From Zygaena filipendulae (Eukaryota > Arthropoda > Insecta > Lepidoptera > Zygaenidae), in NCBI GenBank assembly GCA_907165275.2, contig OU015653.1, positions 11,438,001-11,502,000 on the forward strand: DNA of 64,000 nt, in the 5' to 3' direction. Below the pieces are notes generated by a model. The model saw nothing but the letters and a program-made list of their open reading frames with translations. It ran no database searches and was not told where the DNA came from. Below are positions 11,100-22,661 of the stretch, in pieces (the stretch's first letter is position 1; each line of letters opens with the position of its first letter). Position numbers and translations under genes: made by a program.

Positions 11100-11629
11100 T
11101 AATTTATATTTAAAGTATATTTGATATCTCAAATAAATTTTAGTACTTGAAATTGAAATTTACATCGCTATCTACTTAATCAGCAATTTGTAATGTGATA
11201 ACATTTCAACTCGATTCTGACTAATTCTGTAACCAACAATGAAATCTCGTAATGTTTCCTGCAGTCCTAATGAGGTCAACAATCCGAAAACTTAGTCATA
11301 AAGTCAAAGTTGGTTTCATTGGAATTATTTGAAGTTTTCACTCATCAACTTCCAAGTTTGAGAATTTCGTGAAGATTAGGTACCTATTGAAATTTGAAAC
11401 ATCTGGAGCAAATATCAGTTTTTTTGTTACTATAATAGGTACCTACAATAATATTAATTTGTGAAGTTCATATACAGAATGCTGTTTTTGCCGCTATTGA
11501 CACACATTTGACCGGTTTTTCGTGTCTTATCTCGTCATCAACGCCTGAGGGTGTTAAAATACGGTGAAAATAAATTATTATTCCCCAGTATACGGTGTTT
11601 TAAACATGTCGCACTGACTTGATGAGACC
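11100..11629. other. Unassigned AT-rich DNA
   Basis: No recognisable feature. Confidence 0.4.
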
Positions 11630-11777
11630 AACCCAACTCGGGAGCCCTTTCAAATGAAAAAAAAATCCAAATCGTTCCAACCATCTTTGAGTAATCGGTG
11701 ACCATACATAAAAAAAAATTAAAAAAAAAACATACATACGAATCAGAACCTCCTCCTTTTTGGAAGTCGGTTAAAAA
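11630..11777 (+). repeat. Dispersed retroelement-like 3' tail
   Basis: The block ending CCTCCTCCTTTTTGGAAGTC then GGTTAAAAA is a familiar lepidopteran dispersed repeat end. A second copy in opposite orientation begins near 40595 (TTTTTAACCGACTTCAAGAA). Class uncertain. Confidence 0.45.
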
Positions 11778-11996
11778 ACGAACTTAACCAAAACTTAATA
11801 ATTTATACCTATTTCACACCTCAAATAAACTATACTGATAACGCATACGTACGTTAAAACTGTTATTGTTTGTAACTTAGCTGTCCGAATGTAAAATAAA
11901 AAACAAATAAACTTTAATTATGATAGATAATATCAAAAACAAAAAAAAAAACTTTTACTCCGAAGTAACTTATTTTTATCTTGTTCTTTGTTCCAG

Positions 11997-12187
11997 GTAA
12001 GAGCGGGGAAGTTTTTCAAAATAATGAAGCCAATAGAGAAAAATACATCGAATCGATGCTCCAATCCCGTCGGCGATCCAGAACGCTACCGGTAGAACGA
12101 AGACAATTATTACTATCGACGCGTGAGCTACCACTGTACCCTTATCAGAAGAAACTAAAGAATTCCGTAACGAGACTCATAAGTTAA
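11997..12187 (+). CDS. Probable terminal exon of a host gene
   Basis: The polypyrimidine tract and acceptor (TCTTGTTCTTTGTTCCAG) end at 11996. From 11997 a frame stays open for 62 codons and stops at TAA 12185-12187. The codon at the junction is split after its first base (phase 1). The peptide is strongly protein-like and basic: KSGEVFQNNEANREKYIESM, then an RRRSRTLPVERR stretch, ending KKLKNSVTRLIS. GC content is clearly higher than in the flanks. ATTAAA occurs soon after the stop as a possible poly(A) signal. No domain is recognised; it would suit a cytoplasmic C-terminal tail. Caution: the junction CAG|GTAAGA also reads as a perfect 5' donor, so the site could be a recursive splice point instead of, or as well as, an exon start. 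Confidence 0.5.
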
Positions 12188-14363
12188 ACACACGTGCCAT
12201 TAAAATACGTTATGTAGCGATTCATTCTCGATCGACACTCGATATTATGTTCCAGTGTAAAGTCATGAGATGTAGCGTGTTGTTTATGCATCACCACCTT
12301 TGGGTGACAAATACTAGGGCATTCGTTGGGTATCACTGCATAAATAACCGTGCTATCATTGTGTCAAATGTGTGCCAAATGTCAGTTTGTGGGAGGAGAG
12401 GTTAAAGATTGCGTTAGTTTATATGTACTTAATTTTTTTTTTTTTAATTTATGCAGCCGCAAGAACCGATTCCTGTCTAAAATAGGTATGTTAATGCCAT
12501 TTTAACAGACGTGTCTAAAATATTTTGATATTATCTTTACGTACGTTTGACCATAATTATGTAGAGGTTTTTTTTTTCGTAATATTGTAGATAGGTATTC
12601 ATAGTATAAGAGGCAAAAACGTCAATACTAGATTTGAACAAAGAATTAGGCAGGAAGTAAAGACGAATACTGTACATGTATTGTAACATGGTCTTATCTG
12701 GCGTCAAACTATAATGGTCACTTTTTTTAAATAACAACTCTTGTGACTTGTGTCACACGGAGGAAGACGTCGCGTCGCCGAGGTCGACACAACAGACGTA
12801 CGGATAGACAAATAAACGAACAAACAAATGCAATGTAAATGATCGTAGTCTCCGGACAATTTAATGCCCCACGCGATGTTAGATAGACCGTGTCGTGGGT
12901 AGATTGTGGAATTCGTTTTTTTTCGATCTCGCCTATGTTTGGGATGAACGAATAGACTCAGCAATATATCAGTGAATCACCTCTGAACGTTAATTAATGT
13001 AATTTAAAATGTTTACGTTTGATGTTGGTTACGAGTTCAATTTATTGTACCTAATAATATATTGTCTATTTTGATGATCTATGACGATTTATCATTAATG
13101 TCATTCAAAACTATATTTATACGAGTTACAAAATTATTTGTTATATCTATTTAAAATTTATTTGATTTACCTAATAGTCTGCTATGGATAATAGATTTTA
13201 ATGTTAATATTCAGTTTGTTAATGTTGGTTTTTAAATCCAATTTATGTTACCTATGTTAATTTTAGCTATACAATACACATACAGCAACTCATAAATCAC
13301 CGAGAAACAAACAACTTCTATTAAATATGCATTATTATTTTTAATCGTATTTTAAATGATCAAAGTTGCAGTCTGCAAAAATTATACCTACAGTTCTGTC
13401 TTTGCATAGTCTATTTGTGTTCTAATTTTCCAACGTTGCACCGTTAAACCTTAGGTGCTGAGTAATTAAAAACAATTATGTATATACATTTTTAAGTCAG
13501 ATGTGATATACATAGGTAATAAAATAAAAAATAAAAACTATAGCTCGAGTTTACGAGTCCACTGCGGTGTTTTTCAAAAACACCTAAATTTATCGAACAC
13601 CACGTATCGTGACAAACAAAAACTATTATCCGATCTTGTGTACATCCCACGTAAATGGGTGTTGTGTGTTATCTCGAATACATTCTGTTACACATCTATA
13701 TCTGGTACCATTTTATTTGTACAACTTCATAGTTCATTTCATATTGTTCGTAAACGTATCGTGTCTCGCCTGGATTTCGGACATTTTTGTTCGATTTGTG
13801 ACTCTGTGGTGGTCGGAATAAAAGCTGTCTATTTTTTCTTTAGGTGCTACGTAAAGTTGGTTAAACTGTTACAAGGTATTGTTTGTTGTTGTATTCGGAT
13901 CGTTCGTTATAGTTGACACTTTATAATGGATAATGTGATCGGGTGGCTTGTTACCGAAGGCGTTCCGACCCATTTTGGTGTCCTTGGTACTCATTCTTAT
14001 TTTATTATTTACATGTTTTGTTATGTTCAAAAAGATTTAATTATTGCAAGCTTAGATCTAGATATTAAGTCGTCTTATTTTGAACAAACTTTTTTAACCC
14101 TTTCATCACTACTTCTTTGTAGCCTTAAAATGTTAAGGCTAAAAATACATGGCCGCCGTTACCCCTAGACCACACGCTTTAGGCATGATTTCTCCTAGTG
14201 TTGGGATAGCTGAATTTCTATATTTAAATGTAATAAATATCTATATAAAAGTCAGTGCAGTGGTTTGTTGGTAACGTATTACGGTTCTGACCCCAGGAGC
14301 ATGTCTTTTACAGATTGTGATATTACGGGGATGGCGGTGAAAGAGTTAAGTTTATAAAATAAC
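12188..14363. other. Possible 3' UTR, then unassigned DNA
   Basis: The first few hundred bases may be 3' UTR of the preceding exon. Two long open frames follow on the plus strand (13503-13916, and 13926-14168 with a real ATG). Neither has a recognisable domain, and their composition (many C, V, F, Y) is that of T-rich noncoding DNA. Confidence 0.35.
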
Positions 14364-14545
14364 TAGCTGTTCTTTGCGGTTTCACTCGTGTTCATTTCGG
14401 TGTTTCCGTGGGAATCCTGTGGGAATTCCAGGATAGAAATTACTTTATTTTCTGTACCCAGTTTCTGTGACAATGGGTATGCAATTTCTTCATGATCGGT
14501 TGAGTAATTAAAGCGTAACAAACACACAAATAGACACACATTCCG
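14364..14545 (-). mobile_element. Helitron-like copy, head lost
   Basis: A|CTAGCTGTTCTTTGCGG, GGAATTCCAGGATAG, TTCATGATCGGTTGAG, AAGCGTAACAAACAC, then similarity ends before the TATAATATTAG head. Confidence 0.7.
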
Positions 14546-14768
14546 GATAACTCTATTGTTGTAGTCGCATGTTCATTGCAATCGATTAATTTATATTAAA
14601 TTAAAATAGTCACAAAAGGATATAATATCACGTCTATCTCTAAAATATATTTCATTAGAAATTATTATGTAAAATGAGTGCCGAGTCTGGAGTTTACATA
14701 GGTATGATGTTGGAAAACAAGTGACACATCGAGAAAACAAGTACGGGGGCTCCCGAACTATGTAGATT

Positions 14769-14829
14769 ATCCTGGAATTCCAGCGGGAACTCCGAAAATA
14801 CCGCAGATGAAACCGCGGGGGACAGCTTG
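14769..14829 (+). mobile_element. Truncated Helitron 3' end
   Basis: Only the last 60 bp remain: TTCCAGCGGGAACTCCG, a decayed hairpin, and CTTG|T in place of CTAG. Confidence 0.6.
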
Positions 14830-14891
14830 TTATAATTAAAATAATGGTTTTCTTAAAAGCTAATAGACTTAAAACAGTTGCAAATCATAGC

Positions 14892-15142
14892 TTATACGTG
14901 GACGCAGATAAGCAATAGCATGTTAACCCACAAAATGAAGTTATTGATTCAGAACGTTTTATTGAGAGTTAGAGAACGTTTTTTAATTATGTGTTTACCT
15001 TATTACATTTTTTAAATATGTAACTAAATATTGAACATAAAAAATTTGACACAAAATGGCGCTATAATTTTTAAACTTTAATTAAATCAAAATTTCTCCA
15101 GTGTGGGTTAACACACTATTGATTATCTATGTCCACGTATAA
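14892..15142 (+). mobile_element. MITE family B, copy 1
   Basis: Terminal inverted repeats TTATACGTGGAC... and a shared inner GTTAACCCACA. The body has AGAACGTTTTTTAATTATG and AATTTCTCCAGTGTGGG. Four copies occur in the window, all in the same orientation and about 245-250 bp. Non-coding. Confidence 0.75.
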
Positions 15143-16277
15143 CTTGCATTTTATTACATGCCTATTATTCAAAGATTTTTCTCACTGCGTCAATTTCAAA
15201 TTGTATGCAGTATTATAACTTAGGTATACTATAAACATATGTATATTAATGTGCAGCTTTTTCATTTCTATCATTTTATATATATTTTACTAAACCTTTT
15301 TTCTAAAATAAAATCGCATTGACGAAAACCGATCCCAAGAATGAGATATCAAACGCTCGCCAACGTCTCGATATGTCAACCGATACCGGGAACCTATTTG
15401 CATTGAATGGTTCAGACAATATTAATTTTATTTCCAATATATTGACGTACATCTTTTATTATAGTAGGTACATAAGTATGAATTTGCAGAATTTATATGA
15501 ATGGTAAGACGCTTTATTCTTTTGTAATATTTAGAACTTTAATTATATATGATAATTTTGTATCATTATTGATTAATGAAGTTGTTATTGTTTCCGTCAT
15601 GTTGTTGAGATTCAATTGTTATTTTTTTACTTAAGGACATATTAAACTTAACTATACCTAATGACTGAATCTATGAATATTGTAAAGATAGGCACAATGT
15701 AACGAAATAGTGGTTGTGGTATAATGAAGCGTCGTCGTCGGGTCGTGGGATAAAACAATAGCGTCGGGGAAGAGGTGAGGTAGGGAAAGGAGAGGGTAGT
15801 TTTGAGGTCTGAGGTTTCACCTTGGATTTGGAAATATAAATAAAGGTTGTATAGAAACTGTATATAAGTAGTCAGCTGTATCCAGAAATCTGCTGTTGTT
15901 AATAGTTTAGAAATTAGTGTTTCATTGGAGGCTAATTTCGTAATTACCTACCTAACACGGGTTGTGCTATAGAAACTATTGCTTTTTTCTCTTTTTGTAA
16001 TAATTAAAATTGCTTTTAACTCTAATATGGGTTCTTTACAAGTTTTTACTACTTTTATTACAAGTACTTTGTTTGTTAATAAACCAAATAATTTTTATTA
16101 TTTTTGTGCTGAATAAAACGTGTAATTTGGAAACATTAATTTTCTAAAGACATTTAATACAAAATAGTTCATTATTTAATTGCCTTTTAACAAGTGGATG
16201 TACCACATTTTTTTTTAATATGAAAGCAATGTTGCGTTTCTACCGATTCCTTTCGCTATATTGATCGCACCCATTAA
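15143..16277. other. Unassigned DNA with a TATA-like site
   Basis: TATATAAG at 15861-15868 follows a purine-rich stretch and precedes a CTGCTGTTG region at about +30. No ORF with support follows, so a promoter or noncoding transcript is only possible. A GC-richer islet at 15319-15420 gives a short peptide-like frame (from TTG) without splice signals. Confidence 0.3.
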
Positions 16278-16603
16278 TCATTTAATATTATAAATGTGAA
16301 AGTTTTTTTTTTTTTTTTATGTCATAGTGGGCAAACGGGCAAGTGGTACACCTGATGGTAAGTAATTACCACCGCCCATAGACATCTGCAACACCAGAAG
16401 GCATGCAGGTGCGTTGCCGACCTGGAATGGGAATGGGAAAGTGAGTTAGTTTGTTTGTTCGTTACGCTTTCATGGCTTAACGGCTCAACCGATCACTATC
16501 GAAATTTTACATACACGTTGTCAGGGGTACAGAGAAGGACATAGGGAACTTTTCATCCCAAAATTCCCGCGGGAACTCCGAAACTACCGCGGGAAACCGC
16601 TAA
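16278..16603 (+). mobile_element. Helitron-like copy interrupted by a LINE
   Basis: Head A|TCATTTAATATTATAAATG, tail AATTCCCGCGGGAACTCC then a shortened hairpin and CTAA. The copy is split after its GTGAAAG by a poly-T-led insertion (16303-16436) and resumes at GTGAGTTAGTTTG. Confidence 0.8.
16303..16436 (-). mobile_element. 5'-truncated CR1-like LINE 3' end, nested
   Basis: An oligo-T of about 16 (the poly-A tail on the minus strand) is followed by the same sequence as 59251-59400 (GCAAACGGGCAAGTGG, CCAGAAGGCATGCAGG). It is flanked by the direct repeat GAAAG (16298-16302 and 16437-16441), probably the target duplication. Confidence 0.7.
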
Positions 16604-16865
16604 GTTAAAGTAAGATAAGTTATTTCAAATTGCCGTTCGGTTATTGAACTTTCTTTGCCCAAAGTCCAAAATTGGTAATAGATGTGATTGTTAATTCACG
16701 TCGTTACACCGGACTTGATTCCGTTAAGAAATTCTAATCCTTTTAGTTGTGGTCGCGGCAATGCTTACATGTTTTAAGCTGGTTTAATATTCATAGATAA
16801 ATTTAACTAATCAGCATCTAATGTCACATACTAATTTTCATAGTCCATGCACACCTATTTCTGTT

Positions 16866-16945
16866 TAGTGTAGTGTAGTGTAGTGTAGTGTAGTGTAGTG
16901 TAGTGTAGTGTAATGTAGTGTAGTGTAGTGTAGTGTAGTGTAGTG
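16866..16945. repeat. TAGTG pentanucleotide array, 16 units
   Basis: Sixteen consecutive TAGTG units, one changed to TAATG (16911-16915). Not the insect telomere unit TTAGG. Confidence 0.95.
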
Positions 16946-18954
16946 TGTAAGGGTACCTACCTACACACACTGCCTTCGTCCGCGACATAAATTTTCGTTT
17001 TAAATTTTATTTTTTTAAGGAAATTATCGGGCTATCGTCAATTATCACCTGTGTCCTTTTTTGTAAAATTCCTTCTTCGCCATCTTGTTTTAATTTTCTA
17101 ACGGGTGAACCGATAAAAAAATTGCAGAAGTAAACAAACAAACGTCTTTCGTGACGTTTTATTAATTCGTATACCACTGTTTTCGATGATCGTCAAAGTG
17201 ATGACGTCTTTAAATTTAATTTTACCTATACTTATACATCTCACGAGTAACACCCGTTAATTTTATTCTCCAAATATCATTTTTCTTAATAAATCGATTA
17301 TTATTATTAGCGATTAACAGCAACAATGAACAAGTCATTTAATCATTCTCTATTTACATACACTCGATTATTAAAAACAAACACCTAGGAACAGCATTTT
17401 TATTGTTCTTAAGAACACAATAAAATAAACACAACAGAAGTTTCTCATAAATCATCTAGGTAAGGTAGCTTATGTTAGAAACTAGATGATGTTAGAAATT
17501 TGTTTGACCTAAATACTTTCTCTGAGTTTATGACTACTAGTAAAAAAACACTGTGAAGGTACCTACCTAGTTTGAATTTGTTTTCATCGCGACATAGTCG
17601 GTTTTATTTTTGTTTCCAGCTGTTCCAATCTTAAACTTTTATATCCTTGCAATCAGTAGGTGTGTACGATTACTTAGTATGCGGGACATATTTTTGCTGA
17701 CGCACGGCTCGACATTACACCACATCCTACGAGTTACTGGCCGACAAGTGGTGTATTGTACGCTCACTTTTATTTTTATTTAATTCGTATCCCACCAAAA
17801 ACATTTACATGTAAAATGTTGCCAAGACGAGACTATATGACTTACCCTGTCAAAAAGTTATCAGATCTCATGTAGAGCAAAGCTTCTAACTCTACTCGCT
17901 CTATAACCTTAGTCAAAATATGTGGCTTGGCCATTTCGCTACATTTAAATGGATGAAGAATTTATCCACTGTTCAATTATAAGGGTTCATAAAAATGACT
18001 AAACACTTCTAGAAAAGGTAAGCAGTGCCCTTGCGCTTCGCTTGGCTCAATTTGGCTACTAAACTACTGTGCCCCCAGATACGAAGTCCGATTTTTATAT
18101 TTTTATTTTTTTCTTATTTTATGGAATTCCAATTCACAATGTCTAAGTAAACTTACCTCAATATCGACCCGTATTAAAACGATCAATAAATCGCCCATTT
18201 TTCGTTTTTATTTTACAACTCATAACACCTTACGGCCGGCCGACCCGGTCTGCTTCGGTTGAATGCCAATATTCATAAATTCATAATGGGAGTACTATTT
18301 GGCCTCGGGCCGGCTTGGAAGCGTTACTTATTTGATATAAGTGGTAACATGAGTTATAGATATAATAGACTACAAGTCGATTTCATTTTCATAAACTCAT
18401 CTCATTTAAAAAACAAAACATGCTCATAACGTGGAACAATGATATCTGTACGACATAATTTTTTAAAAATCAGACGTAGGTACAAGTAAAAAATAAACCT
18501 ATCTTATTAACCACAAAGATTTTATGTATAAAACAAGATAATATGTAATTTAAAATACTTCGCCCAATATTGGTTAGAGTGTTCAAGGCAATGCTAAGTC
18601 ATTTCACGTATGTTAAAAAATGCATTGTATGCAGGTATATTATATGTAGGTACAGTCGTGCTATTAATACGTTAAAGAGTTGAATTATTTAACGAGACAT
18701 CGTTAATAACTACGCTGATCACGACCCGTGTACACTCGCGCACAACACTGCGTTGCTGCACGCGGTTTGCAGGTGATTTCATTATTTACCGGATTGTACT
18801 ATTTTGATTGTTATAATTTAATTTTGTGAAGCGTTTTTACTGATGGCCGTTTAATATTAAATAAGTTGTTTTGGTGAATGAATGGTTTTTTAAAGTATTT
18901 TAGGCATTTTCTTTTGTCACACCAACGAGAGTAAATCTAATCTATTATAGAGTA
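16946..18954. other. Unassigned DNA
   Basis: AT-rich. A GC-rich knot GGCCGGCCGACCCGG lies near 18234 and a second GC-rich stretch near 18720-18770. No supported gene. Confidence 0.4.
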
Positions 18955-19039
18955 AGTGCAAAAGCAAGTTTGTTTGTTTTTTATGCTTTCACGCAGTTCG
19001 GTTCAATCGAACTTTGAAATTAACACGGGAACATGCTAG
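18955..19039 (+). mobile_element. Internally deleted Helitron-like copy
   Basis: Retains AAGTTTGTTTG, TATGCTTTCACGC, a decayed hairpin region and CTAG at 19036-19039. The central two thirds are missing. Confidence 0.5.
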
Positions 19040-19671
19040 TATTTTGTTATATTTAAGTTGCACTTCTTGCGCCTTTTGTAGATGTACAGGATGGCGTAAC
19101 GGAAGACAATAGAGACAATAATCTCATGTATAGTGTGATTTAAAGTCATAAATTTACCTAACTCGTACCCACGTCGCCTCGCACTGTTCAACCCTCAAAC
19201 GCCATACCTATCTATTCCCGTGCACAACGCGCCCTCACCGGTCTCGAAGGCCCGCCCACCGCAAGCCATCGTTAAGATACAGAAAACAAAGACAAACTTT
19301 ATAGTCTGTCATTGTTTCAGTATTTTCCTTAATTGTTTTTCCGTGTACGCTCGTAATTGGGGTCGGTTTAATCTGACGACGCGATAATCGAATTTTCATA
19401 AGTCCACGGCAATACTTAGCTGATAATAGACTCCGGAGGGTTAGATAATGCAAGTCTGTGACATGTCTGCTGTGAAAAAGATATATGGTCGTACGGGGCC
19501 AACCGTGAATGTTTAAGATCGTATAATTAAGATATTGGATCTATTTAACTTAATACAAAAGACACTCCAATTTAATCCATGTCAGATTTACTTTATCCTG
19601 ATTATGTAAACCTGCGTAATACGAGTATATACCAAGTCTGTTCTATAAATTCATTTTTTAATGTATTATAT
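19040..19671. other. Unassigned DNA
   Basis: A modestly GC-richer stretch near 19155-19270. The minus-strand frame 19235-19453 has no support. Confidence 0.4.
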
Positions 19672-19774
19672 AAAACAACGTTTATGCATGCAAAATTTCA
19701 TGGAGATGGTGGGTGGTTAAGGCGTAAAGCGTAGCAAACAAACGAACTCACATTCACATTTATGATTTTAAGGA
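19672..19774 (-). mobile_element. Helitron-like head fragment
   Basis: GCATGCAAAATTTCATGG, AAGGCGTAAAGCG, AACAAACGAACTCAC and a GGA|T end. The hairpin end is absent. Confidence 0.6.
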
Positions 19775-19829
19775 TATTTAGCATTTAGAAAATAAAATAC
19801 AAATATAAACCTAAGCATCTAACCCATGC

Positions 19830-20158
19830 AATGGGCATGTTGACTAATTTTTATTTTTTAGTCCGTCTTGTAGATTATTGAAAAATATTGGACACGTATT
19901 TTTTCTTTTTTTACGTAATCAAAAAATAACGGCGATATATTGAGTTGAAATTTCGCGTGACGTCACTATTCTGACAATTTGTATGGCGGTTTTGTGGTTA
20001 GTGACGTCACGACCTCCTCATCCTAAACTTTAATGCGCTTTATCTCTGTATATTTTAATTTATTTAAAAAAGCAAAAATACGTGTCTATTGTTTTTTTAT
20101 TTTCTAACTGACGGACTAATTAGAATTTTGATTTTCAAAAGTAGTAAACATCCCTATT
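19830..20158 (-). mobile_element. MITE family A, copy 2
   Basis: Inverted relative to copies 1 and 3 (CCTAAACTTTAATGCGC on the plus strand). Termini of the AATAGGGATGTT type. Its centre contains GTTAGTGACGTCACGACC. About 329 bp, non-coding. Confidence 0.75.
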
Positions 20159-22418
20159 GCCCGTCGGTTTTAACATTTACCACTTGACATCATCCCCGTC
20201 GCGGAGCGCTCGACCGTATCGCCCGATTTATTTCCCGACGCCCGGCCCGTCTAATGCAATTATTGCAATTTATTATGAAATTAAATAAGGTCGACACGAC
20301 ACTACCCCCCCTTTGCTTGCACACGAAATTTATACCCCTTCGTAGAAAACTATACAGTCGGGACGGAAACGACCCATTCGCAGTCGAACGGTTGACTTTG
20401 GAAGTTTTAAATGTTGACTTAGGGTTGCGTTTCGCTCGACAATTCTGCATCGAGACTGTTGTGTCTTTTTAAATGGGTAGTTTGCTTATTTTTCTCTTGG
20501 CTTATGTTGTCTGTGGCTGTAGAAGGAAATAAATTATTTGTATCCCCAACACCTTGTCTGAGGGACGCTCTCCGCTCCGACCGCTGATAGCGTCATTTTT
20601 ATCAAAGTGTAATGCGGTTTCTTCGCTTTGATTGCGTCTATATTGTGGTCGTATCTGTATACTCGTACTTAAGTTTCTAGAAAGGTGATTATTATCATGT
20701 CCAAGTTATAAACTTAATCTGTCTCAGTAAATACAATAAAATTGAAAAGACATGAAATTGAGACAGATGTTTTCGTTAATTGAAGACACTTTTACTACAG
20801 TCATTAACTTTGATGAAACTTTTGGTGTCTGAAAATATTATGTTGCGTATTTCGTGTTATTATTTTAATCACGACTTAATTACGTAAGCGTACTCTTTTG
20901 TGATGTTTTATATTTTATTATTAGTTTAGTTTAGGTCAATGTCACTTTCTTTGACTTTCTCGTTCGTAGAATGTTATTATGCAACTAAATATAAATGCTG
21001 AGAATGTTTAAAGAAATTCTTCAAAAACGCTTCTTGAGTGCTTTTGATACACAATTTTATTTATTTTTAGACATTTTAAATTTGACTTACATTGTAATAC
21101 ATTAATGTATTTAAAGAATGAATATTTTTAGGACATATATCCTAACTTAGAAGAAACATACATAGAGTCGTTTAGAAAATTTCGTTAGTTAATTTCGCAG
21201 AATGTAGAGTAATGTCAATTACTCTGGCGCTAATTGCAAATGAATTATTTTGAAGTAGAGATGATTACGAGTAGCTACGTCAGGTATTGCTAGAGGCTAC
21301 TTTATGTTTTCGCGGTGATACATAATATAGCGTCGCTCCAATACCTAACAGCAATATTTCTACTTACACACACTTAAAAAGGTAAAAAACGCGCTTCTGT
21401 TTAGTAAATGCCCAGTTATCATAAATAATTACATCAAACAATCAATAAACTAATTACTAATCAAAGATTTCCGCTTACACTAAATAAAATAAAAATATCT
21501 AAGCGACCGAATTTTAATGGGAACATAAGATTTTTTTTGTAAAAAAAGAGTTGACATCTTTAGGTACAGATAAAATTTAAATCCAAATTTCAAATTGTAT
21601 GAATATAGGTACATAATATTATTATATAAACATAAGATTTGCAAGAAGTAGCTAATGAGATCAGTTAGAGAGATGTAGAGTTTAACTAAAAATAAACGAT
21701 AATTAATTTGACTTTTGTTTATAAGTACCTAAGTTTAATATCGCTGTACAGATTTATACAATTCGCCGTAATATTGTAAAATTCTGTGGACAGAAAATAG
21801 GTACGTTGTGGTGACCAGTTGGTGCTTGCACATGAGAAATCGGTACCATCAGTTCTATATGACTCAGTTGTGGTCGCAGTCCAAACCGAACTTAGCTTGT
21901 CAGGGTGCTCGTGAATTAGCAGTGCCTACCGTTTACAATTTAACGGTTCTTACAATATTACGGTGACATGTACATGTAAACTATAGTGGTCTGACTTGTA
22001 ATGGTATGCATAAAATACGTTGCCTGAATATCAACGTCCTCCCGCCCCGTAGGTAATTGTAAACCAACATAACATTATTGCGTGGCGGAACACTCTATCG
22101 GCTTAACTGAGTTAATTACTGTACATTTAGGCATCGCCAATGGTTGCCGTGATAGGGTTTGTGATCACGTCATACTCTGGGCTGTGTGTGTCCAACAGTG
22201 CAATTCAGAGTATTACTGTTAAGGGCAGGTATTTTCTAAGTTTTCACAACACTTAGCGCGTCGTTTTGGAACGTCGTCACTGAAATAAAGTTTATATTGT
22301 GGTCCGCTTATAGGTGTATCTATAGACATTGAGCGTGCCAGACGCCTTCTGCCGCAGACAAAATAATATTCTCCTATACAGTACCACAGATAAATATAGT
22401 ACAGTGCGTATTAACGTA
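20159..22418. other. GC-rich islet followed by AT-rich DNA
   Basis: 20180-20440 is GC- and CpG-richer than its surroundings and open in overlapping frames on both strands, so neither can be trusted as coding. It contains the odd-centred palindrome TGCAATTATTGCA (20255-20267). It could be a regulatory element or a distant exon. The remainder is featureless. Confidence 0.3.
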
Positions 22419-22661
22419 TTCATATCTGGACGCAATAACATGTTAACCCACAAAATTAAGTTATTGATTCAGAACGATTTATTGAGAGTTAAGGAACGTT
22501 TTTTAATTATGTGTTTACCTTATTACATTGCTTAAATATGTAACTAAATATTAACCTAAAAAATGTTGATACAAAATGGCACTCCTACTTTTAAAACACG
22601 ATTTACTCAAAATTTCTCCGGTGTGGGTTAACACACTATTGCTTATCTATGTCCATCTATA
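22419..22661 (+). mobile_element. MITE family B, copy 2
   Basis: GGACGCAATAACATGTTAAC at the left and GTGTGGGTTAACACACTATT at the right, ending near ATCTATGTCCATC. The body matches the copies at 33482 and 34298 closely. Confidence 0.75.

Noticed and set aside
13503..14168. Two adjacent plus-strand frames of 137 and 80 codons as a gene or LTR remnant
   Set aside because: No domain, splice context or matching LTR partner. The AATAAA and TG..CA pieces nearby did not assemble into an LTR.
16866..16945. Telomeric repeat
   Set aside because: The unit is TAGTG, not the insect TTAGG.
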